Assembly: GCA_963779515.1 (NCBI GenBank)
Contig: CAVZYN010000013.1
Span: 1-64,000 of the forward strand
DNA length: 64,000 nt
Origin: CAVZYN01 sp963779515
GTDB lineage: Bacteria > Pseudomonadota > Alphaproteobacteria > Rhizobiales > Hyphomicrobiaceae
Direction of reading: 5' to 3'
Part shown: positions 25,968 to 34,123 of the stretch, piece after piece
How positions within the stretch are numbered: the first letter of the stretch is position 1
Layout of the letters: each line of letters starts with the position of its first letter
The notes under the pieces: generated by a model
Database searches by the model: none
What the model was told of the DNA's origin: nothing
The model's input: the letters and a program-made list of their open reading frames with translations, nothing else
Translations under genes and position numbers: made by a program

Positions 25968-27857
25968 ATGACACAAGACCCCGAAAGTCAAAAAAACCTA
26001 ATGCTGGCAATCGTTTTGTCAGTCCTTGTGCTGGTTGGCTGGCAGGTCCTCTATGCCAATCCGAAGATGAAGGAAGAACAGGAGCGCCGCGATCGCCTGA
26101 AGCAGGGCCAGCAAACGCAGCAGCAGACGAACCCGCAAGGCACCACCACCGCACCCGGCGCGTCACCCGGCACGACCGCGACGCCGCTGCCGCCTGGCGT
26201 CACCTCCAAGCCCGGCACCGATGCGCCTGCCGCCGCCATCGCCGGCGGCTTCCTCACGCGTGAAGCAGCCCTTAAGGCCTCCCCGCGCTTTGCCATCGAA
26301 ACCCCGAGCCTCAAAGGCTCCATCGCCCTCAAGGGCGCGCGCATCGACGATATCGTGCTGCAGAAATATCGCGAGCAAGTCGACCCCAAGAGCCCCAACG
26401 TCGTTCTGTTTTCGCCGTCGGGCACCAAGGACACGTTCTACGCCGAGTTCGGTTGGCTGTCGGGCGCGGGCGCGACCATCAAGCTCCCCGATGCGCAATC
26501 CGAGTGGCGCCTCGAGAAGGGCGCGACGCTGACGCCCGCATCTCCGGTCACGCTCGCTTGGGACAACGGCCAAGGCCACGTCTTCCGCCGCACGTTCGCG
26601 ATCGACGACAACTTCATGTTCCAGATCGATGACAGCGTGCAGAATACATCGGGCACGCCGCTCACGCTCGATCATCGCGCCATCATCTCGCGCCACGGCA
26701 CGCCTGTGACGCAAGGGTTCTACATCCTGCACGAAGGCATGATCGGCGTCGTCGGCGAGAAGGGCCTGCTGCAGGAGATCACCTACTCCGACATCCTCAA
26801 AGGCGTGAAAGACGGCGAAACCGGCCAGAAAGCGCTGGAAAAGATCACCGGCGGCTGGCTCGGAATCACCGACAAATATTGGGCAACCGCGCTCATCCCC
26901 GACCAGAAGGCCGAACTCGACGGCTTCGTCTCCGGCTTCAACAAAAGCCCGACACGCCGCGAGACCTATCAGATCGACTACATCCAGCGCGGCGTTGCCT
27001 TGCCCGCAGGCGGCACCGCGACGGTCACACAAAATCTCTTCGCCGGCGCCAAACAGGTTCAACTGATCGAGGCCTACCGCGACAAGCTCGGCGTCAAGCA
27101 GCTCGACATGCTGGTCGATTGGGGCTGGTTCTATTTCATCACCAAGCCGCTGTTCAAACTGATGAGCTGGCTGACCGCCATGCTCGGCAACTACGGCCTC
27201 GCCATTCTCGCAACCACGGTGCTCGTCAAGCTCGTGTTCTTCCCGCTCGCCAACAAGAGCTACGAGTCGATGGCGAAGATGAAGAAGCTGCAGCCCGAGA
27301 TGGAAAAGCTGCGCGAGCAACACAAGGACGACCGCGCCGCGCAGCAGCAGGAGCTGATGAAGCTCTACCAGAAAGAGAAGATCAATCCCGCCGCCGGCTG
27401 TCTGCCGATCTTGCTTCAGATCCCGGTGTTCTTCGCGCTCTACAAGGTGCTGTTCGTCACCATCGACATGCGCCACGCGCCGTTCTTCGGCTGGATCAAG
27501 GACCTCTCCGCGCCCGATCCGACATCGGTCTTCAATCTCTTCGGTCTGCTGCCGTTCCAGGTGCCGGAGTTCCTTCTCGTCGGCGCATGGCCGCTGATCA
27601 TGGGCGTTACCATGTGGATTCAGATGCAGCTCAATCCGCAACAACCGGATCCGTTGCAGCAAAAAATCTTCAACTGGATGCCGGTGATGTTCACGTTCAT
27701 GCTGGCCTCGTTCCCCGCCGGCCTCGTGATCTACTGGGCTTGGAACAACGTGCTCTCGCTCATCCAGCAATACTGGATCATGAAAAAGAACGGCACCGAG
27801 ATCCATCTCTGGAAGAACATGGGCCTCGAGAAGTGGATCTCTCCCAAGAAGACGTGA
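25968..27857 (+). CDS. yidC: Membrane protein insertase YidC
   Basis: 629 aa from ATG 25968. Inserts and folds inner-membrane proteins alone or with Sec. First transmembrane helix at residues 11-29 (NLMLAIVLSVLVLVGWQVLY), a Gln/Thr-rich linker, then the large periplasmic P1 beta-domain (about residues 85-370), and the conserved five-helix core beginning DWGWFYFITKPLFKLMSWL, with LAILATTVLVKLVFFPLANKSY, NPAAGCLPILLQIPVFFALYKVLF and MFTFMLASFPAGLVIYWAWNN. A TTG at 25962 is an alternative start. Lies 70 bases after rnpA. Confidence 0.97.
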   Translation: MTQDPESQKNLMLAIVLSVLVLVGWQVLYANPKMKEEQERRDRLKQGQQTQQQTNPQGTTTAPGASPGTTATPLPPGVTSKPGTDAPAAAIAGGFLTREAALKASPRFAIETPSLKGSIALKGARIDDIVLQKYREQVDPKSPNVVLFSPSGTKDTFYAEFGWLSGAGATIKLPDAQSEWRLEKGATLTPASPVTLAWDNGQGHVFRRTFAIDDNFMFQIDDSVQNTSGTPLTLDHRAIISRHGTPVTQGFYILHEGMIGVVGEKGLLQEITYSDILKGVKDGETGQKALEKITGGWLGITDKYWATALIPDQKAELDGFVSGFNKSPTRRETYQIDYIQRGVALPAGGTATVTQNLFAGAKQVQLIEAYRDKLGVKQLDMLVDWGWFYFITKPLFKLMSWLTAMLGNYGLAILATTVLVKLVFFPLANKSYESMAKMKKLQPEMEKLREQHKDDRAAQQQELMKLYQKEKINPAAGCLPILLQIPVFFALYKVLFVTIDMRHAPFFGWIKDLSAPDPTSVFNLFGLLPFQVPEFLLVGAWPLIMGVTMWIQMQLNPQQPDPLQQKIFNWMPVMFTFMLASFPAGLVIYWAWNNVLSLIQQYWIMKKNGTEIHLWKNMGLEKWISPKKT

Positions 27858-28289
27858 CGCATCATCACGAACGCGGACGGCGGAAAAAAATCCGCGTCCG
27901 CGATCGAATCTGGCGATGCACAATCGCACGATTCGGCGATGGGCTAACACCGCGTGTCTTCGATACCATCGCGAAAGTGCGAGCGTCTCGCATCGGCGGC
28001 ACTGGCGGCTGCCAGCATCCTCAGCGGCTGCCATGACGGCTGAGCGTCGGCCGGGGCCCGTCCAGGCACCGGCTGCTGCCGACCGAACGTCGTCAGGCCA
28101 CGCACAATCGCCGCCGCGCCCGATCCGGCCCATCTCGCAAAAACGGGGATAAATTTTCGCCTAAATCGTCGCCCCGCTGGTTAACTCATCAGCCGCACTG
28201 ATGGCTCGGCGCCGCCCTTTCCATTTCCCCCCACTGCCGTCTTGCCCTACACCGGCCCCAACACGTCACGCGTTCGAAAGCCATCCTCA
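27858..28289 (+). other. yidC-engB intergenic region
   Basis: 432 bases without a gene I can support. It holds a hairpin just after yidC (27873-27901); the rest is mixed-composition sequence with no convincing frame. It may carry the promoter of engB. Confidence 0.5.
27873..27901 (+). terminator. Hairpin after yidC
   Basis: GCGGAC-G-GCGGA and TCCGCGTCCGC pair over 11 bases with one bulged G, closing an A-only loop. No T-run follows, so it may end transcription poorly or protect the 3' end of the yidC message. Confidence 0.55.
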
Positions 28290-28949
28290 ATGCCCCTCGC
28301 CCTCGATTTCACCCCTGACGAGCTTGCCGCCGGCGAAGCACTCGGCCTCCACCCCTGGCAATTTCTCAAAAGCGCACCCGCACTGGAGTTCCTGCCTCCC
28401 GCCGATCGCGTCGAGATCGCCTTCGCCGGCCGCTCCAACGTCGGCAAATCCACCCTCATCAACGCACTCGCCCGCCACAAGGGCCTCGCCCGCACCTCCA
28501 ACACGCCCGGCCGCACCCAGGAGCTCAATTTCTTCTACCCCGACACGCATCCCCTCTACATTGTCGACATGCCCGGCTACGGTTTCGCCAAGGCGCCGAA
28601 AGAAAAAGTCGACGCCTGGACCGCCTTGGTCCGCGCCTATCTCGGCGGCCGTCCCAATCTCGCGCGCGTCTTCGTCCTGATCGACAGCCGCCACGGCGCC
28701 AAAGCGATCGACCAGGACATAATGCAGATGCTCGACGTCGCCGCCGTCTCCTTCGAAATCGTGCTGACAAAATTCGACAAGCTCAATCATCACGAGCAGC
28801 AAGCGATCTTCACCGCCACCGAGCAGATCGCGACGGCCCACCCCGCCGCCTACCCGCGCGTCATCGCCACCTCCGCCGACACCGGCCTCGGCATCGATCA
28901 CCTCCGCGCCGAAATCGCCGCCATCCTCGCCGACCGCAGTCATCGCTGA
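28290..28949 (+). CDS. engB: Ribosome biogenesis GTP-binding protein EngB (YihA/YsxC)
   Basis: 219 aa from ATG 28290. Essential GTPase for 50S subunit assembly. G1 GRSNVGKST (residues about 48-56), G2 threonine in SNTPGRTQELNFF, G3 DMPGYGFA, G4 LTKFDKLN and G5 ATSADTG are all intact. An upstream in-frame ATG at 28242 would add an unlikely 16 residues. Follows yidC at 432 bases, a common order in Hyphomicrobiales, where argB often follows; argB is not present here. Confidence 0.96.
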   Translation: MPLALDFTPDELAAGEALGLHPWQFLKSAPALEFLPPADRVEIAFAGRSNVGKSTLINALARHKGLARTSNTPGRTQELNFFYPDTHPLYIVDMPGYGFAKAPKEKVDAWTALVRAYLGGRPNLARVFVLIDSRHGAKAIDQDIMQMLDVAAVSFEIVLTKFDKLNHHEQQAIFTATEQIATAHPAAYPRVIATSADTGLGIDHLRAEIAAILADRSHR

Positions 28950-29193
28950 ATTGTAAGGCCGGTTGCCTGGACGGTGTCAGCCCCTCGGATAGATAGAGAA
29001 AAAAGCCGTCGGCAAGTCCCGGTTCGCGATCGAGCAACGCCATCGGTCGTGCGCATCCTGCGCACTTTTCACCGCAACGTCATTCCGGAAAGCCAAGCAA
29101 GCCATTGCCCCTAGTCGCAAGGCAGCAGGCCGCCGCGACGTATTACACCGCCCCGACCCAGCGCTATCGCAACAAATCCGAAGACGCCCTCGA

Positions 29194-29763
29194 TCAGATC
29201 AAAGGTTTGGCCTTCTCGAGTTCGCCGGCAATGTTTTGGAGCCCCTGCCGTCGCAAACCGCCGATGTAATCGTCCGCACTGATAGGCGGATTGATCAGCG
29301 CAGCCCGCGCCTCCTTCACGATCTGAAGGAACTGCGTTTCGTCTAGCGTGCGCTGGTAGCTGAAAAACACATCCGGATGCTGCGCCTCGACACCGAATTG
29401 GCCCAAAGCTTGGATCGGGTAATCCTTGAGATTGAACGTAACAATGACATCGGCCCTGGCAGCGATCGCCGCGGCGAGAACATGACGATCGTTCGGATCG
29501 GGCAGCGTGAGCGCTTCCGTGAGGCTCTCATATCCAGCGACCAGAGCCTGAGGCATCGCGCGATCCATTTGATCGCGGCGTCGTTGGATCTGCTGGTGTG
29601 TCAGATGCGGCTTGGTCTTTCCGACGGCTCTCATCCATTCATCGTGGATGTCGGCAGTCCACAAGATGCGGTACAGGCCCGTTCGCGCCAAGCGGATCGC
29701 GAGGTCTGTCAAACGGATTGATACGAGAACGTCGGCGTCAAAGAGTGCTGCGAAGCTGGCCAC
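29194..29763 (-). CDS. PIN-domain protein, probable VapC-like toxin
   Basis: 189 aa. N-terminal FDADVLVSIRLTDL gives the first PIN acidic residue; DIHDEWMRAV, DPNDRHVLAAAIAARADVIVTFNLKDYP supply the further conserved acidic residues of the metal-dependent ribonuclease fold. The C-terminal 70 residues are an extension beyond a minimal PIN domain. It starts six bases after the upstream HTH gene stop, so the pair is read as a toxin-antitoxin unit with toxin second. The RNA target cannot be inferred. Confidence 0.82.
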   Translation of the reverse strand: MASFAALFDADVLVSIRLTDLAIRLARTGLYRILWTADIHDEWMRAVGKTKPHLTHQQIQRRRDQMDRAMPQALVAGYESLTEALTLPDPNDRHVLAAAIAARADVIVTFNLKDYPIQALGQFGVEAQHPDVFFSYQRTLDETQFLQIVKEARAALINPPISADDYIGGLRRQGLQNIAGELEKAKPLI

Positions 29764-29769
29764 CGACGA

Positions 29770-30210
29770 TCACTCCCAGCCCGCCTCTTGCGCTTCGCGC
29801 GCCATCTCGTCCGAGACGTCCTTGCTAGTCACCATCACCTTCTCGCGATACTCGATAAGTTGGCCAAGCTGGAGCCGGCGATGTGTACCCACCATCCGGC
29901 ATTCGAGCTCCCCCTTCTCGATCAACTTGATCAAAAACGGACGCGAGACTTGCAGGAACTCGGCAGCTTGCACGGTCGTGAGTTCCATTCCGGTTGGCAG
30001 GACTTGAACCGCACGGTTTTGCGACAGGTCGATCAACATTCGACGCAAAAGTTCGTAAACCGGCTCTTCGAGTTCGATTTTGTAATCCGCTTCGCGGTCC
30101 CAAAGGACGAACCTCGCTCCGCCGTCATCCAGGTGCTGCAAAAGTTCCTCTGCATGCTTGCGGAGTTTCTGGCTTGGCAGCACGGGCGCATCGAAAGCGC
30201 GGGGTTTCAT
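29770..30210 (-). CDS. Excisionase-type HTH protein, probable antitoxin of the PIN gene
   Basis: 146 aa from the ATG at 30210, preceded by GGAG six bases upstream; the ATG at 30216 has no usable spacing. The C-terminal half has a MerR/excisionase helix-turn-helix, LTTVQAAEFLQVSRPFLIKLIEKGEL, followed by a wing-like HRRLQLGQLIEY. The N-terminal half is helical and may neutralise the toxin. It is the first gene of the toxin-antitoxin pair and probably autoregulates through the inverted repeat just upstream. Confidence 0.8.
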   Translation of the reverse strand: MKPRAFDAPVLPSQKLRKHAEELLQHLDDGGARFVLWDREADYKIELEEPVYELLRRMLIDLSQNRAVQVLPTGMELTTVQAAEFLQVSRPFLIKLIEKGELECRMVGTHRRLQLGQLIEYREKVMVTSKDVSDEMAREAQEAGWE

Positions 30211-30248
30211 GGTCATCTCCAACAGCAACGCGACACAGATGTCCAAAT

Positions 30249-30280
30249 GCAATATACGCATCAAATGAAATATATGCAAT
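30249..30280 (-). promoter_or_regulatory. Inverted repeat, candidate autoregulatory operator
   Basis: TGCAATATA (30249-30257) and TATATGCA (30271-30278) are inverted copies with one base missing, spaced 13 bases, in A/T-rich sequence 39-70 bases upstream of the antitoxin start. It fits where an antitoxin would bind. Confidence 0.5.
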
Positions 30281-30489
30281 TAGACCAACGCGAAATAGTT
30301 AGCTTCGGGTTAGGCCCATCCGGGCAGCACTTGAACATCAACAGATTGATATTTATTATTTTTATTCGATTTGACGATCTTCATTCACATCACCCAAAGG
30401 CAATTTCGACAGCATCGCTCCACCCTCCTTGCCCATGCCGACCCCACGCCGCTACACCGATCACATCCCGACCTCAATGGACGCCCCAC

Positions 30490-31742
30490 ATGCCCGCCTC
30501 CCCCACCCCCTCCAACCTCCGCATCAACGGCGACCGCCTGCTCTCGCGCCTCATGACGCTGGCCAAGATCGGCGACACCGGCGACGGCGGCGCCCGCCGC
30601 CTCGCCCTCTCCGACACAGACCGCCAAGGCCGCGACCTGCTCGTCTCCTGGCTTAAAGACCTCGGCCTCGACGTCCACATCGACAAGATCGGCAACATCG
30701 TCGGCATCCTCAAAGGCCAGACCAACGACGCCCCCATCATGCTCGGCTCCCACATCGACACCGTCGGCAGCGGCGGCAAATACGACGGCGCCCTCGGCGT
30801 CCTCGGCGCCCTCGAGGTCATCGAGACCATCAAGGAAACCGGCATCACGCCGCGCCGCGCCATCGCCCTCATCGCCTTCACCAACGAGGAAGGCGCCCGC
30901 TTCCAGCCCGACATCCTCGGCTCCTGCGTGTGGACCGGCGACATGACGCTCGCCGAAACCTACCCGATCACCGATCTCGACGGCAAAAGCGTCGGCGATG
31001 AGTTGCGCCGCATCGGCTATCTCGGCGCCGCCGAACCGGGCTTCCTCAAACCCGCCGCCTACCTCGAACTCCACATCGAGCAGGGCCCCGTGCTCGACGC
31101 CGAAGGCGGCGGCATCGGCGCCGTCACCGGCGTGCAGGCGATCTGGTGGTCCGAAATCACCATTGAAGGCGAGCCGAACCACGCCGGCACCACGCCGATG
31201 AAGTATCGCCGCAACGCCGGCCTCGCGGCGTCCCGCATCGCCGTCTTCGCCGATCAGCTGACGCGTGAGATCCCCGGCACCGTCGCCAACGTCGGCCGCA
31301 TGATCTTCGAGCCCGGCAACGTCAACGTCGTGCCCTCGCGAAGGTCACACATGACGCTCGATCTCCGCAATCCCGACGACACCAGCCTCGCCGACGCCGA
31401 ACGCCGCCTCGAATACTTCGAAGAAACATCTCCGCCGCGATCTCAACGTCTCCGATCACCCGCAAGGACCTCGCGCGCTTTCCCGCCCAACCCTTCGATC
31501 CCAACATCGTCGCCGTCGTCGAAGACACCGCGAAATCTCTCGGCATTCCCGTCCGCCGCATGGTCTCCGGCGCCGGCCACGACGCTCAGATGATGGCGAC
31601 CGTCACGCCGACCGCCATGATCTTCGTGCCCTCCGTCAAAGGCCTCTCGCACAACCCGAAGGAGCACACCGATCCCGCCGACCTCACCGCCGGCACCAAC
31701 GTGCTCCTCGCTGCAACCCTCCGTCTCGCGAACCAACCGTGA
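30490..31742 (+). CDS. Zinc-dependent N-carbamoyl-amino-acid/allantoate-type hydrolase, frameshifted
   Basis: M20-family amidohydrolase (HyuC/AllC/AtzC-like). Metal ligands and motifs: GSHIDTV, GALGVLGAL, FTNEEGARF, LELHIEQGPVLD, GEPNHAGTTPM and GNVNVVPS. The frame breaks near 31424-31426 in AAA; restoring one A continues into ISAAISTSPITRKDLARFPA and GAGHDAQMMA...GLSHNPKEHTDP, the normal C-terminus. The gene overlaps the next by GTGA (31739-31742), so the two are translationally coupled. The actual carbamoyl substrate is not determinable. Confidence 0.88.
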
Positions 31743-32857
31743 CCCGCCTTATCGCCAATCCGCTCTGCGATCGAACGCGCGCCTACGGCTCCGACGAGCG
31801 CGCGATCCTGTCGCTCGCCGCCGCCGCAACCGCCCGCGAGACGCGATCACCCGCTGGCCCGGCTACGCACCAACGCCGCTTCTCTCGCTCGACACCATCG
31901 CCCGCGATCTCGCGATCGCTTCGATCGCCTACAAGGACGAAGCCCATCGCTTCGGCTTGAAGAGTTTCAAGGCCCTTGGCGGCGCCTACGCCGTCGCGCG
32001 CATCGCAGCCGCACGCGGCACCGCAAATCTCACCGTCACGTCGGCCACCGACGGCAACCACGGCCGCTCCGTCGCCTGGGGCGCACAGCGTTTGGGGCTC
32101 CCCTGCATCATCTACATCCACGAAACCGTCAGCCAAGGCCGCGCTGACGCCATCGCCGCTTACGGTGCCGAAGTCCGCCGCGTCCCCGGCAACTATGACG
32201 ATGCCGTCCGCGCCGCCGCACAAGCCGCCGACGACAACGGTTGGGTCGTCGTCTCCGACACCAGTTGGCCCGGCTACGACACTATTCCAAAAGACGTCAT
32301 GCAGGGCTACGCGCTGATGGCGATCGAAGCGCAAGAGCAAGGCGCCCATCCCACCCACGTCTTCGTCCAAGGCGGCGTCGGCGGACTCGCAGCCGCCATC
32401 CTCTCTTACTATCTGGGAGCGCTTTGGCGCCGATCGCCCGCAGCTCTGCGTCGTCGAACCCGGAACCGCCGCCTGCCTCTATGAAAGCGCCGTGGCGCGT
32501 GAGATCGCCATCGTCGGCGGCGCCCTTGACACCGTCATGGCCGGCCTCGCCTGCGGCGAACCCTCGCTCCTCGCCTGGAAAATTCTCGGCCCCGGCGCCG
32601 ACGCCTTCATGACCATCGACGACACCCGCGCCATCAAAGCGATGCGCACCCTCGCCGATCTCGGCATCGTCGGCGGCGAATCCGGCGTCGCCGGTCTCGC
32701 TGGCCTGATCGCCGCCGCCCACGATCCAGCAATGCGCGCCACCCTGCGCCTCGACGCGTCGTCCCGCGTCCTCCTCTTCGGCACCGAAGGCGCCACCGAC
32801 GAATCCGTCTACACCCGCCTCACCGGCCGCCCCTCTTCATCCGTCCGCCCGCGCTAA
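31739..32857 (+). CDS. Diaminopropionate ammonia-lyase-like PLP enzyme, frameshifted
   Basis: PLP-dependent lyase of the tryptophan-synthase-beta fold that would convert 2,3-diaminopropionate to pyruvate and ammonia. The lysine for PLP is in HRFGLKSFKALGG, with TSATDGNHGRSVAWGAQ and QGGVGGLAAA for phosphate and substrate binding, and the C-terminal GGESGVAGLAGL. Two one-base shifts, near 31842 and near 32412, divide it over three frames; joined, they give the expected length near 372 aa. GTG start overlaps the carbamoylase stop. The pairing suggests use of modified diamino acids as nitrogen source, which is inference. Confidence 0.85.
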
Positions 32858-32870
32858 ACTCCCCACCCAC

Positions 32871-32978
32871 AGCCGTCATCATGGGCCTTGTGCCCATGAT
32901 CCATACGCCGTGACGATCGTGATGTTTTTGGAACAGCGGTGATCCTGGATCCGAGGCACATGGCCTCGGATGACGGCT
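32871..32978. repeat. Palindromic repeat family A, copy 1
   Basis: Bounded by AGCCGTCAT and ATGACGGCT, which are inverted copies, with an internal inverted pair around GGCCTTGTGCC (diverged here). Three longer copies lie at 41.4-41.9 kb. It has the layout of a small non-autonomous palindromic element. Confidence 0.85.
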
Positions 32979-33011
32979 GAGCATTTGGCGCGCGTAACCC
33001 AACATCGCGCC

Positions 33012-33163
33012 ATACCCGGCTTTTCTTTCCTCTCCCGCGCTGCGGGAGAGGATGTCACGACCAGCGCAGCTGGACGTGACAGGTGAGGGTAGGCCGGCAA
33101 ATAGTGCAGACCCTCATCCGGCGCTTCGCGCCACCTTCTCCCAGAGGGAGAAGGATGAAGCCC
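33012..33163. repeat. Hairpin repeat cluster B beside the formyltransferase
   Basis: Two palindromic units: one around CTCTCCCGCGCTGCGGGAGAG, trimmed here to its arms, at about 33029-33050, and one around CTTCTCCC...GGGAGAAG at about 33137-33156, with CCCTCATCCGG between. The second unit is of the same class as the tandem array at 58.1-58.5 kb. No gene is supported here. Confidence 0.7.
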
Positions 33164-33970
33164 TCACCACACCCCGCGCGTAACCCCCGCCCAAAGATAC
33201 CCCGGCAGCGTTGGATGAAACCACTGCCGCGACGGCAGCGCCACCTGCTGCGGCGCCAGCCTCCCCGACAGCGCATCCTCGATTGCCCGGATCATCAACG
33301 GCAACGCCGCAGCCATCTGCCGGTGCTGAAACGTCGTGATGTTGTCGCCGCGCGCAACCGGCGTCACCGCCTGATACAGCACCGCGCCCGTATCCACCCC
33401 GCGATCGACAACATGCACCGTCACGCCCGCGTGCTCCGGATCGCGCTGCCGCAACGCCCAATAGGCCCCGTTCTGCCCGCGATACTTCGGCGTGATCCCC
33501 GCGTGATAGTTGATGAACGGCGCCGACACCGCCGCCAGCGTGTCCGGCTTCAGGATCCGCGTCCCATACACCGCGACCACATCCGGCTTCATCTGCTGCA
33601 ACACCCGCCGGCATTCCGGACTGTTGACGCTCGTCACCTGACGCACGCCCTCGCCCGTCACCGCCGCCGGATCGAGCCCGAGCTCTGCATAAATCTGCCG
33701 TTGCTTGGCGCGGCTCGCTTTATCGATGAACCGGCTGCACACGCCGAACGCCGCCTGCCCGATCGCCGCCGGCCAGCCGAGAATCCGCGCCCGCCGCTTG
33801 ACGATCAGCCCCTTCGGCTCCTGCGGCTCCTGCAGGATCTTGATCCCCGGAAACCGCGCCTTGAGCCCATTCGCCATGATGTGCCCGAGCGTCCCGCCCG
33901 CGAACAGCAGCACGATCCGGGGCGCTGCAGCGTCCGCCAGTGCTTCATTTTGACGATCGATCATGGTCAT
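33164..33970 (-). CDS. Formyltransferase-family protein
   Basis: About 268 aa from ATG 33970. N-terminal Rossmann-like formyltransferase domain with IVLLFAGGTLGHIMANGL, the VVAVYGTRILK strand and the catalytic segment INYHAGITPKYRGQNGAYWAL, where the Asn-His pair and the HAGxxP-YRG motif match methionyl-tRNA formyltransferase and ArnA-like enzymes. A C-terminal helical extension replaces the Fmt C-domain, so this is not the housekeeping fmt; sugar-nucleotide or amino-sugar formylation is possible. Its stop lies at the edge of repeat cluster B. Confidence 0.8.
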   Translation of the reverse strand: MTMIDRQNEALADAAAPRIVLLFAGGTLGHIMANGLKARFPGIKILQEPQEPKGLIVKRRARILGWPAAIGQAAFGVCSRFIDKASRAKQRQIYAELGLDPAAVTGEGVRQVTSVNSPECRRVLQQMKPDVVAVYGTRILKPDTLAAVSAPFINYHAGITPKYRGQNGAYWALRQRDPEHAGVTVHVVDRGVDTGAVLYQAVTPVARGDNITTFQHRQMAAALPLMIRAIEDALSGRLAPQQVALPSRQWFHPTLPGYLWAGVTRGVW

Positions 33971-34015
33971 GCGGCTGACGTCACGCGGTGGTTGGACGAT
34001 AACCAAACCACATGC

Positions 34016-34043
34016 AAAAAAAAGGCCGGTACTCCTACCGGCC
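34016..34043 (-). terminator. Intrinsic terminator of the Clp_N protein gene
   Basis: On the minus strand, GGCCGGTA and TACCGGCC form a perfect 8-bp stem with a four-base loop, followed by eight T residues (34016-34023). It is 80 bases after the stop of the large minus-strand gene and separates it from the formyltransferase gene. Confidence 0.9.
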
Positions 34044-34123
34044 CCCCTGCCTCTACAACGTTAACCCGAAGACGTGCTCCGAACCGCCGCATGAATCCCT
34101 GCCCTCACGGGACGGTGAATCAC

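Noticed and set aside
26163..28133. 656-codon minus-strand open frame opposite yidC
   Set aside because: Antisense to an intact yidC with all conserved helices; product resembles no protein.
33164..33970. Housekeeping methionyl-tRNA formyltransferase (fmt)
   Set aside because: N-domain motif matches, but the C-terminal tRNA-binding domain is absent and def is not adjacent.
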